A stretch of DNA of 6,986 bases. Source: JAVBOP01 sp031550405 (GTDB lineage Bacteria > Bacteroidota > Ignavibacteria > Kapaibacteriales > UBA2268). A model generated the notes under the pieces. The model worked only from the letters and a program-made list of their open reading frames with translations, had not been told where the DNA came from and searched no databases. Every line of letters begins with the position of its first letter. Position 1 is the first letter of the stretch. The DNA lies in contig JAVBOP010000200.1 in the NCBI GenBank assembly GCA_031550405.1, positions 1 to 6,986 on the forward strand, given 5' to 3'. This document shows positions 1 to 6,190 of the stretch, piece after piece. Both the position numbers and the translations under genes were made by a program.

Positions 1-54
1 AAGTAAGTTATTAAGAGCCAGCAATAATGAGATGGTTAAAAGTAAGTTTTTCAT
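1..54 (-). CDS. N-terminus of an exported protein, cut by the window edge
   Basis: Reading leftwards from an ATG at 54-52, the 18 visible codons give MKNLLLTISLLLALNNLL. A short charged N-terminus followed by an unbroken run of Leu, Ile and Ala is the classic start of a Sec signal peptide, or of a lipoprotein signal. The cleavage site and mature protein lie outside the window, so no function can be given. The start is supported by a GAGG Shine-Dalgarno core at 64-67, nine bases before the ATG, and by a possible promoter further upstream at 111-142. The gene lies 183 bases downstream of the polyferredoxin gene on the same strand and probably has its own promoter. A competing plus-strand reading of the same bases has no start and ends at base 61, so I prefer the minus-strand gene. 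Confidence 0.7.
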   Translation of the reverse strand, partial: MKNLLLTISLLLALNNLL

Positions 55-63
55 AAGTTAAAT

Positions 64-67
64 CCTC
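64..67 (-). promoter_or_regulatory. Ribosome binding site of the left-edge exported protein
   Basis: On the minus strand the bases read ATGAGGATTTAACTT directly before the ATG, giving a GAGG core with a nine-base spacer. This decides the start of a gene of which only 18 codons are visible. Confidence 0.6.
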
Positions 68-110
68 ATAGATTATTAAAAAATATTCATAAATATATCA
101 ATAAGAGTTT

Positions 111-142
111 TAAAATTACGATATTTTTTTATAACAAACAAG
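111..142 (-). promoter_or_regulatory. Possible Bacteroidota-type promoter for the left-edge gene
   Basis: On the minus strand, CTTG (142-139) is followed after 20 bases by TAATTTTA (118-111). This matches the -33 TTTG / -7 TAnnTTTG promoter of Bacteroidota in spacing, with one mismatch in each box. It would leave a leader of roughly 50 bases before the ATG at 54. The region is AT-rich, so a chance match is quite possible. Confidence 0.3.
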
Positions 143-147
143 CCAAT

Positions 148-214
148 TATAACTTATACCGCTAATGTGATTTTTAAAACAATGTGTTGAATCTTCGCAT
201 TAGCAAGGTTATAA
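148..214. repeat. Compound inverted repeat after the polyferredoxin gene
   Basis: GCTAATG at 161-167 pairs perfectly with CATTAGC at 198-204 across a 30-base loop. An outer TTATAAC at 148-154 pairs with GTTATAA at 208-214, and an alternative outer pairing of TTATACC with GGTTATAA needs one bulge. It lies 24 bases after the stop codon of the minus-strand polyferredoxin gene. There is no T-tract behind it on that strand, so it is not a clear intrinsic terminator. It may be a 3'-end stabilising structure or a regulator site. Confidence 0.35.
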
Positions 215-237
215 TATCAGTCAATTCCCGCCAGCTG

Positions 238-1776
238 CTAAAAACCGAAATCATCTATTTCTGTGTCGTGCTTTTCGGTTTCCTCGAACGGCTTTGCCTG
301 CCTGTGCACTTGATTGCCCTGAACATATATAGCAGTGTGCGGGCGGACAGGGCAAATGTATTCGCAACCGCCGCAACCTATACATATATCAGTATTTACG
401 TGCGGAATTGTTATGCCATCCCTGTACGGCACCATCGTTACCGCCTGCGTTGGGCAATGCTCTGCACATGCGCCGCAATTGTAGCCCTCAGTATGCACAA
501 CGCATATATCCCTGTTGAACACCACATGCCCGACCTGCGTCAAATGCTTCTGCTCCAGAGTCAACGGCTTCAGCGCCCCATTCGGGCAAACATCGCTGCA
601 AATCGTGCAATTATAATTGCAATAACCCTTTTCGAAATACATGGTTGGCTGCATTACTCCGCCAATGCCATACTCCATAAATGCCGGCTTCAATACATCC
701 GATGGGCATTTGGCAACGCACAAATGGCATGATGTGCAATGGTTTGCCAATCCCGCTATTCCTCTGGCTCCCGGCGGCGCAATAGGCGTGGTGCGGTAAT
801 ATTTCTTATCAGCGCCTGTTTTATGCTGTGCAAAGGCTATGGGTATTGCCGTCGCTGCTGCCGCCGATGTCAGTAGAAATACTCGCTTATCAGCGCTAAT
901 GGCAGGAGTATTATCAACCTTGTCAGGCATATATTTTTGTTTCGCAGGCGTGAATTTCACAGCCTCCCTTTTGCAGGCATCAAGGCAATTGAAACAAGCC
1001 ACGCACCGGCTATAGTCGATGGATGCCGTATCCCCGGATGTATCAATGCACGAGGCTTTGCAGTTCGCAGAGCACAAGCCGCAGGAATTGCAGGTATTGC
1101 CGTCTATCCTTATCTTGAATAATGAAAATTTATTCATAAACCCCAATATACTGCCTGCCGGACAAACAGTGTTACAGTATGTGCGGCCATATTTCCACGC
1201 AAGAAAGCCTGTAAGCAAAAATGTTGCAATAGCCGTTGCAAGTGCGGCAATGCTGCTTACGAATATATCTACCTTATAAAACGTATAGTTATCAAAATGT
1301 GCAAATATCGTTTCTAATAAATTATTGCCTGCCATATATACCGGACGGAATATGGTTGCGGCAATTCTGCCATAAGCGCTATATGGTTCTACAAGTCCGA
1401 CAAATGGCATAAATTCATTTAAGTCTATGATAACAATAGCGATTACGATTGCAAGAACTGCGTATCGCATTACATTTTTACCTTTGCTGTAAGTGTATTT
1501 TTTCTTCTTGGCAGCACGTTTTGATACCCATGCGGCAAGGTCCTGGAATACGCCCAGCGGGCATATCGACGAGCAGTATATGCGCCCAAAGAGCAGGGTG
1601 GCGATGATGATAATGCCGACCGCAGCGAGGTTTCCAGCAAAAATGGCAGGGATAAGCTGCGATTTGGCTATCCAGCCAATCATACCGTAATCCAATAAAT
1701 GTGCGAAGTCGATGAAATAGAAGGTGATTAAGGCGAACATCAGGATAGATATTGCCACTCGAATTTTTTTCAGCAT
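238..1776 (-). CDS. NapH-NapG-like fused membrane polyferredoxin
   Basis: A 512-residue membrane iron-sulfur protein for electron transfer. The N-terminal half resembles NapH/CcoG-type quinol oxidases. It has four hydrophobic segments (about 8-27, 45-65, 103-122, 172-198), two CxxxCP motifs (C68/C72 and C201/C205), and two ferredoxin clusters (C229-C232-C235-C239 and C258-C261-C264-C268). A fifth hydrophobic segment at about 298-316, preceded by Lys-Arg, looks like an internal anchor or degenerate Tat signal. The rest resembles NapG: a PPGA motif near 334, then four Cys groups starting at C347, C386, C425 and C465. The lysine-rich loop 84-100 places the N-terminal clusters in the cytoplasm, so the C-terminal four should be outside. 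No nap, nos or other reductase gene is adjacent, so the electron acceptor is unknown. The start is the first Met of the hydrophobic N-terminus, with no Shine-Dalgarno sequence. The family call is firm and the topology is inferred. Confidence 0.88.
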   Translation of the reverse strand: MLKKIRVAISILMFALITFYFIDFAHLLDYGMIGWIAKSQLIPAIFAGNLAAVGIIIIATLLFGRIYCSSICPLGVFQDLAAWVSKRAAKKKKYTYSKGKNVMRYAVLAIVIAIVIIDLNEFMPFVGLVEPYSAYGRIAATIFRPVYMAGNNLLETIFAHFDNYTFYKVDIFVSSIAALATAIATFLLTGFLAWKYGRTYCNTVCPAGSILGFMNKFSLFKIRIDGNTCNSCGLCSANCKASCIDTSGDTASIDYSRCVACFNCLDACKREAVKFTPAKQKYMPDKVDNTPAISADKRVFLLTSAAAATAIPIAFAQHKTGADKKYYRTTPIAPPGARGIAGLANHCTSCHLCVAKCPSDVLKPAFMEYGIGGVMQPTMYFEKGYCNYNCTICSDVCPNGALKPLTLEQKHLTQVGHVVFNRDICVVHTEGYNCGACAEHCPTQAVTMVPYRDGITIPHVNTDICIGCGGCEYICPVRPHTAIYVQGNQVHRQAKPFEETEKHDTEIDDFGF

Positions 1777-1795
1777 AATCAGACAGTTTATGTAG

Positions 1796-1827
1796 CAAAG
1801 CTAATTTAGACAATATACTCTACTAAA
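1796..1827 (-). promoter_or_regulatory. Possible promoter of the polyferredoxin gene
   Basis: On the minus strand TAGCTTTG (1803-1796) fits the Bacteroidota -7 consensus TAnnTTTG exactly. TTTAG (1827-1823), 19 bases upstream, is a near match to the -33 TTTG. Transcription would begin only about a dozen bases before the ATG at 1776, giving a very short leader with no Shine-Dalgarno sequence. Confidence 0.4.
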
Positions 1828-1853
1828 AGTTAAAATTCTATTTAAATAAAAAA

Positions 1854-1875
1854 TGTACCGTACCCAGCGTGGGTA
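1854..1875 (-). terminator. Possible terminator after the ispF-MFS operon
   Basis: TACCCA at 1861-1866 and TGGGTA at 1870-1875 form a six-pair stem with a GCG loop, 29 bases after the MFS stop codon. On the minus strand the hairpin is followed by CGGTACA and then a run of six T, so the T-tract is offset by seven bases. A competing short repeat, GTAC-C-GTAC, lies at 1855-1863. It is a weak but well-placed terminator. Confidence 0.35.
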
Positions 1876-1904
1876 TAACATCTCAGGCGAACGATATAGC
1901 AGCG

Positions 1905-3050
1905 CTAATTATTTCGCTTTGCCCAAAGCAGGAATAATAACAGAGCGGATAGATTTGTTAATGAATATAATAAATATGTGTATCCGAGAGAGTTTAAGTG
2001 CTTTGATATTATACCGGTTATAAGCGAACCAATGCCTATGCCCAAATCGAAGAAAGTGAAAAATGTGGTATTGGCAACTCCACGCCGTTCCTTTGTAACT
2101 GCATTGTTTACTATGGTTTGGAAAGTCGGTATAAGTATTCCGCAGCCAATTCCAATTAAACTCGAATTTATATAAAAGATAAGTGGTATTTTGACTAAAC
2201 CTAAGATTATAAAGCTAAAAATTAAAGTCGAAAATCCGATAATAACTATTTTTTCAGGACCGGATCTATCGACTATCCTGCCTGAAAAAATACGCGACAA
2301 TGCAATGCCAACTGCGAATAATAAAAAGAAGATACGAGAATCTAACGAGTTTCCGATTTCACGAATAAATAATGCTATGAATCCAACGATGCCACCATAG
2401 GATAATGTGAATATCATGGCAATTAATCCTATCGGTATCGCTTTTTTTTCTATAAAATTTTTTAATTTTAATTCCAATTTTTGCGGCTTATATTCTGGAT
2501 AATTTATAAACCAAATCAGAAAAAATCCGAGCATTACGATAAGAAAACTGAATAGGAACAAATAACCGAATGTCGTTATTTTTAATATGGTTATGCCGAG
2601 CAAAGGTCCTAATGCCATTGAGATAGTGGAGGATATTCCGTAGATGCCAATGCCTTCGCCCCGCCGCTGTGCTGGAATCAAATCGACCGCTATTGTTTGC
2701 CCTGCGCTGGAAACGGTTCCCCATGCGCCGCCGTGCAGGAACCGCAAAATGAATATTGCCAATATTGTGCCTGCCCATGCGTAGCTTCCGCTCAGCAAAG
2801 CAAAAATTAAAAACGCCGCGATGAATATCGCTTTTCGCCCATAGCTATCGAGCAAATAGCCCACGAAAGGCCTGATTGCCAATGCTGACAAGGTGTATAC
2901 CGACAGTATCATGCCAATATTGGCGTTATCTCCTTTCAATACGTCAGTTAGGTAGAATGGAATTGTAGGGAGCAAGGCGTAAAAGGCTATTGTGAGCAAC
3001 AAATTGGCAATGCAAATGATTACAAAACTTTTGGTATATAATTTAGGCAT
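1905..3050 (-). CDS. MFS transporter, substrate unknown
   Basis: A 381-residue integral inner-membrane protein with about twelve hydrophobic segments, the usual size for a compact major facilitator. Loop 2-3 carries the family motif A as G64-YLLD-SYGRK (residues 64-73). It recurs in the second half as GRIVDRSGPEK (257-267), as expected of the internal duplication. R103 in RFLHGGAWG fits the motif B arginine, and the glycine-rich stretch 134-152 ending GPLLG fits motif C of proton-driven antiporters. This suggests a drug-efflux-like or metabolite exporter, but the substrate cannot be read from sequence. The ATG lies 20 bases after the ispF stop with no Shine-Dalgarno sequence, and a shared transcript with ispF is likely. 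Family assignment is secure; function is not. Confidence 0.88.
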   Translation of the reverse strand: MPKLYTKSFVIICIANLLLTIAFYALLPTIPFYLTDVLKGDNANIGMILSVYTLSALAIRPFVGYLLDSYGRKAIFIAAFLIFALLSGSYAWAGTILAIFILRFLHGGAWGTVSSAGQTIAVDLIPAQRRGEGIGIYGISSTISMALGPLLGITILKITTFGYLFLFSFLIVMLGFFLIWFINYPEYKPQKLELKLKNFIEKKAIPIGLIAMIFTLSYGGIVGFIALFIREIGNSLDSRIFFLLFAVGIALSRIFSGRIVDRSGPEKIVIIGFSTLIFSFIILGLVKIPLIFYINSSLIGIGCGILIPTFQTIVNNAVTKERRGVANTTFFTFFDLGIGIGSLITGIISKHLNSLGYTYLLYSLTNLSALLLFLLWAKRNN

Positions 3051-3070
3051 TAAAGATATTTTATAAACGT

Positions 3071-3547
3071 TTATTTATTCAAATAATCCAGTTGACATAC
3101 TGCCAATGCAGCAATTCCCTCGTTATTTCCTATGTTGCCAAGCCTTTCGTTAGTTGTAGCTTTTACAGATACTTGGCACATATCAAGCTCCAATGCTTTT
3201 GCTAAATTAGCTCGAATTTCTGACTTATAATGTGCCAATTTAGGTTTTTCCAAAACAATAGTTGTGTCAATATTCACGATTTTATAGCGCTGGTTTTTAA
3301 TAAAATTATGAATAAAAATTAATAATTCTATGCTATTGGCATTTTTATATTTTTCGTCGGTATCGGGAAAATGATCGCCAATATCGCCAAGCGAAGCAGC
3401 TCCAAGCAGTGCATCAATAATTGCATGAGCCAGAACATCACCATCGCTATGCGCCACAGTGCCGGCAGGCGAAGGCACGCTCACTCCGCCCAGAATCAGG
3501 GTTTCGCCTTGCTTCAACCGATGAATATCATAACCAATACCAACCAT
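3071..3547 (-). CDS. ispF: 2-C-methyl-D-erythritol 2,4-cyclodiphosphate synthase
   Basis: A 158-residue cytoplasmic enzyme, normal length for the family. It cyclises CDP-methylerythritol 2-phosphate with release of CMP, the fifth step of the MEP route to isoprenoid precursors; the family forms trimers. The zinc ligands are visible as D7, H9 (GYDIHR) and H41 (HSDGDVLAHA). Also present are the LGDIG motif with D55, FPDTD at 60-64, and the signature KATTNERLG (129-137) with E134 as the second-metal ligand. The segment aligned to E. coli GRGEG reads GNNEG (140-144), so an arginine facing the central cavity in E. coli is Asn141 here. The start is supported by a GAGGTG Shine-Dalgarno sequence at 3561-3556. 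No ispD or other MEP gene is adjacent; the MFS gene follows by 20 bases. Confidence 0.97.
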   Translation of the reverse strand: MVGIGYDIHRLKQGETLILGGVSVPSPAGTVAHSDGDVLAHAIIDALLGAASLGDIGDHFPDTDEKYKNANSIELLIFIHNFIKNQRYKIVNIDTTIVLEKPKLAHYKSEIRANLAKALELDMCQVSVKATTNERLGNIGNNEGIAALAVCQLDYLNK

Positions 3548-3555
3548 ATTATATA

Positions 3556-3583
3556 CACCTCATCCTCATTTCCCACAAATATA
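3556..3583 (-). promoter_or_regulatory. -7 element and ribosome binding site of ispF
   Basis: On the minus strand TATATTTG (3583-3576) is a perfect TAnnTTTG -7 box, placed 28 bases before the ATG. A GAGGTG Shine-Dalgarno sequence (3561-3556) lies eight bases before the start. No good TTTG -33 box is seen at 19-21 bases upstream. The element sits just downstream of an intrinsic terminator, which suits an independent transcription unit. Confidence 0.45.
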
Positions 3584-3615
3584 GCAAATAATTTGGAAAA
3601 CATGGGCTGCAATTA

Positions 3616-3640
3616 AAATAAAAAACCCACATGCGTGGGT
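3616..3640 (-). terminator. Intrinsic terminator in the cheA-ispF gap
   Basis: On the minus strand ACCCAC and GTGGGT form a six-pair, GC-rich stem (3640-3635 with 3630-3625) around a four-base GCAT loop. The GTGGGT arm runs directly into six T and then ATTTT. On the plus strand the hairpin is followed by CTTTTG, so it could act weakly both ways. It lies about 380 bases beyond cheA, which already has its own hairpin. It therefore either backs that one up or ends a transcript made inside the gap. Confidence 0.65.
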
Positions 3641-3948
3641 CTTTTGTGTAATTTCCTTGAGCAAATTATCTACATACAAACCTTAACAATATAATCATAA
3701 GTTACGTGTTGAATCTTTACCAGATTTTTTCAGATGGATCTATTATGGAGTATAACAAGGTAACAATATAACTTCAATATTATCAGGCGATTGTAAGAAT
3801 TTTGCAATGTTTTCTTATTTTTTTTAAATTCTATTTCGCTCTCTACAATAATTATGACTTTGTTTTGAAATCCTATAAATTCAGGTACGATGCCATATTA
3901 ATATGGATAAATTATTCAAGGAAAAATTTAGATAGCTTTACTACCTCG
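3641..3948. other. Gap between two terminators, with a gene-relic-like open stretch
   Basis: This roughly 310-base AT-rich interval has no intact gene on either strand. On the minus strand one frame is open from 3897 to a TGA at 3732-3730. Its 52 codons before the stop, counted from a GTA at 3888-3886, begin VPEFIGFQNKVIIIVESEIE. The alternation of hydrophobic and charged residues looks protein-like. There is no ATG or GTG at its head, a TAA lies just upstream, and no Shine-Dalgarno sequence is present. It may be a decayed gene, a small RNA locus, or chance in AT-rich DNA. I see no tRNA and no repeat array. Confidence 0.3.
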
Positions 3949-4003
3949 AAAAAAAAATGCCTTACGTGCTCAATTATGTAATATCATGGCAGGAAAGGCA
4001 TTT
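3949..4003 (-). terminator. Terminator of cheA
   Basis: Starting 15 bases after the cheA stop, AAATGCCTT (4003-3995) pairs perfectly with AAGGCATTT (3963-3955) on the minus strand. The distal arm runs into nine consecutive T. The nine-pair stem and T-tract are typical of an intrinsic terminator. The 31-base loop is longer than usual and may lower efficiency. It suggests cheA is the last gene of its transcript. Confidence 0.55.
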
Positions 4004-4018
4004 CCATACTTTACAGCA

Positions 4019-6181
4019 TTATCCAACGTTGTCCAGTAAGGTGTGGTCGGCGGCGAGGTGGCGCTTCATATCCATCTTGTTGATGCGGTGGGTCTCGTAC
4101 ACCATTTGGACAAGCTCCGCAACGTCTACTATCATAATAACACTGCCGTCGCCCATAATGGTTGAACCAGATATGGCTTTGATTGCACCAAGGTATTCGC
4201 CCAGCGATTTAATCACAACCTCCTGCTGCCCAAGCAACGCATCTACCACAATGCCTATGCTTTGCGTGCCAACACCAACTATCACCACATAGCTATTTTG
4301 CAGATTCTCCTGCTTGTGCGGCACATCAAAGGCATGATCCAGCCTGAGCAGCGGAATAACATCTTCGCGGATACGTATAACCTCCACCTGATTCAAGGTA
4401 TGTATGCTGTTAACATCAACGGATACGACATTTAGCACCGAATTAAGCGGTATGGCAAATTTCTCGCCGCCCGAAACGACTACCAGCCCCTGTATGATAG
4501 CAAGGGTCAGCGGTAGCTTGATAAGGAAAGTTGTACCTTTGTTAATTTCGGTTATGATTTCTATAAAGCCCTTTAATTCAGTGATATTAGTGCGAACAAC
4601 ATCCATACCCACTCCTCTGCCGGACACCGAGGTAACCTTTGCAGCGGTACTAAAACCGGGGGCAAATATAAGCTGGTATGCGTCTCGATTGGTCATATTG
4701 ACTGCCTGCTCGGCAGTTATAACCCCTTTTTCGATAGCACGCTGCTTCAAAAATTCCGCATCCATGCCTTTGCCGTCATCGCTTATCTTAAGCACAATAT
4801 TGTTGCCTTCCTGCTCGGCATCAAGTATCAATGTGCCAGTTTCGGGTTTGCCTTTGGCAATACGCTCTGCCGGAGTTTCAATACCATGGTCGCATGAGTT
4901 GCGTATCATGTGGGTCAGCGGGTCGTTTAACTCCTCAATAATACCTCTGTCTATCTCTGTTTCCTCACCCTTAACGACAAGGTTGATTTTTTTGTTGAAT
5001 TCCTTGCTTAAATCCCGCACTATACGTGGAGCCTTCTGATATAGCTTGCCAACAGGCACCATACGCATCTTCATGGCAGCGCCCTGTATTTCCGAGGTAA
5101 TAGAATCTATGCTGGCAGCAGTTTCCACAAGGTCCCTGACAGAGGCTTTGAATATCTCAAAGGTTATATCGGAGGCAAGATATTCGGATATTTGGGTAAG
5201 TCTGTTCCTGTTAAGCACCAATTCGCCTGACAGATCAAGTATAGCCTCTACCCTTCCGACATCCACACGGATTGTAGTATCCGTAGCGGATTTGCCCGGC
5301 ATTTTAGGAACAGCAGCAGGAGTATTTGCCGCAGGCTGCGGCGGCATACTGGCAGGAGCAGGTTGCTTTTCAGGCTCAGTTATATGGCTCTCCGTTGCCT
5401 GCGCCGGTACATACTGCGGCACAGCTACATTTGGCTCTATAGCTTCACTCGGCAGGCTATCAACGTATCCAATATCAGCGTTATCCGCTGCTTCAGGCGC
5501 GCCAACAGTATCTGTATGCTCTCTTGAGGTATCAACACCATTCTCTTCAGTGCTCGCATCCGGTGCATCGCCAGTACCCTGATCCTGCCAAAAATCAGCA
5601 TTGACATCAAGAAAAGCGGCATCTATAAGCTTCAGCTCCTCATCTGTCCAGCTATCAGCACCCTCAATTAATTCAGGACGGGCAAATACCTCATCCACTG
5701 CCCTACCCTGCACTGCTGCGTCAGACTGTACAGTTTCATTTTCAGCGGCAATGGCATCAGGCTTGGCAGTATTATCCAATGCAGCACCTGTTTTCAGCAC
5801 ATCTATCTTGGCAATAGTCTGCGAGAAATCCACCGGCGAACTGTCCTCACTCTCCACTCTGGAAAGCAGCATGACAATCCAGTCCTGCACCTCAAGCAAA
5901 ACATCAATTATAGGTTGGGATACTTCAAGTTCGGAACGGCGAAGTTTGTTCAATATATCTTCAGCATGATGGGTTATGCCCGCTATATCACTAAACCCCA
6001 TAAACGAGGCAGTGCCTTTTATGGTATGAAAACTCCTAAACAGCTTATTTATCAGTTCAATATCTTGCGGATTATTTTCAATTTCAACTAAATCGGTGGA
6101 GATACTTTCAAGCAACTCATTGGTTTCAACCAAAAAGCCCTCAAATATCTCTTGCATTTCTGGGTCGCTAAATATAGACAT
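4019..6181 (-). CDS. cheA: Chemotaxis histidine kinase CheA
   Basis: A 720-residue cytoplasmic kinase that, coupled to receptors through CheW, phosphorylates response regulators such as CheY. The Hpt (P1) domain, about 1-110, carries the phospho-accepting H52 in SFHTIKGTASFMGF. Residues 111-298 are an acidic then Ala/Pro-rich linker in which I recognise no P2 domain. P3 dimerisation helices start at about 303 (IRVDVGRVEAILDLSGELV). The P4 ATPase domain has an N box with N428 (HMIRNSCDHG), a G1 box DDGKGMD (468-474), an F box near LIFAPGFST (504-512) and a G2 box GRGVGMD (521-527). All are intact. The CheW-like P5 domain is about 556-695, followed by a short tail. It is longer than the roughly 650-670 residues common for CheA, because of the linker. 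A good AGAGGTG Shine-Dalgarno sequence fixes the start. No cheW, cheY, cheB, cheR or receptor gene is visible here. Confidence 0.97.
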   Translation of the reverse strand: MSIFSDPEMQEIFEGFLVETNELLESISTDLVEIENNPQDIELINKLFRSFHTIKGTASFMGFSDIAGITHHAEDILNKLRRSELEVSQPIIDVLLEVQDWIVMLLSRVESEDSSPVDFSQTIAKIDVLKTGAALDNTAKPDAIAAENETVQSDAAVQGRAVDEVFARPELIEGADSWTDEELKLIDAAFLDVNADFWQDQGTGDAPDASTEENGVDTSREHTDTVGAPEAADNADIGYVDSLPSEAIEPNVAVPQYVPAQATESHITEPEKQPAPASMPPQPAANTPAAVPKMPGKSATDTTIRVDVGRVEAILDLSGELVLNRNRLTQISEYLASDITFEIFKASVRDLVETAASIDSITSEIQGAAMKMRMVPVGKLYQKAPRIVRDLSKEFNKKINLVVKGEETEIDRGIIEELNDPLTHMIRNSCDHGIETPAERIAKGKPETGTLILDAEQEGNNIVLKISDDGKGMDAEFLKQRAIEKGVITAEQAVNMTNRDAYQLIFAPGFSTAAKVTSVSGRGVGMDVVRTNITELKGFIEIITEINKGTTFLIKLPLTLAIIQGLVVVSGGEKFAIPLNSVLNVVSVDVNSIHTLNQVEVIRIREDVIPLLRLDHAFDVPHKQENLQNSYVVIVGVGTQSIGIVVDALLGQQEVVIKSLGEYLGAIKAISGSTIMGDGSVIMIVDVAELVQMVYETHRINKMDMKRHLAADHTLLDNVG

Positions 6182-6183
6182 AA

Positions 6184-6190
6184 CACCTCT
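6184..6190 (-). promoter_or_regulatory. Ribosome binding site of cheA
   Basis: On the minus strand AGAGGTG (6190-6184) lies two bases before the ATG, leaving five bases between the AGAGG core and the start. It is a strong match to the Shine-Dalgarno consensus and supports the start at 6181. I found no convincing TAnnTTTG promoter upstream of it. Confidence 0.6.

Noticed and set aside
2..61. Plus-strand open stretch at the left edge that could be a protein C-terminus.
   Set aside because: It is only 19 codons, and the opposite strand gives a signal peptide with a ribosome site in the same place.
184..195. GTGTTGAATCTT occurs here and again at 3706-3717, both in intergenic DNA.
   Set aside because: A 12-base direct match is expected about once by chance in 7 kb, and the flanks do not align convincingly.
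184..732. Plus-strand frame of 182 codons opposite the polyferredoxin gene.
   Set aside because: It is antisense to cysteine-cluster coding sequence and its translation has no coherent domain.
3063..3074. Perfect palindrome ATAAACGTTTAT across the ispF stop codon and the ispF-MFS gap.
   Set aside because: Twelve-base palindromes are expected a few times in AT-rich sequence of this length, and this one overlaps coding sequence inside a likely operon.
4404..5969. Long plus-strand open frames opposite cheA (4404-5039, 5046-5582, 5601-5969).
   Set aside because: They are antisense shadows of cheA, with Ser/Thr-rich translations and no family motifs; the minus-strand frame has all CheA boxes intact.
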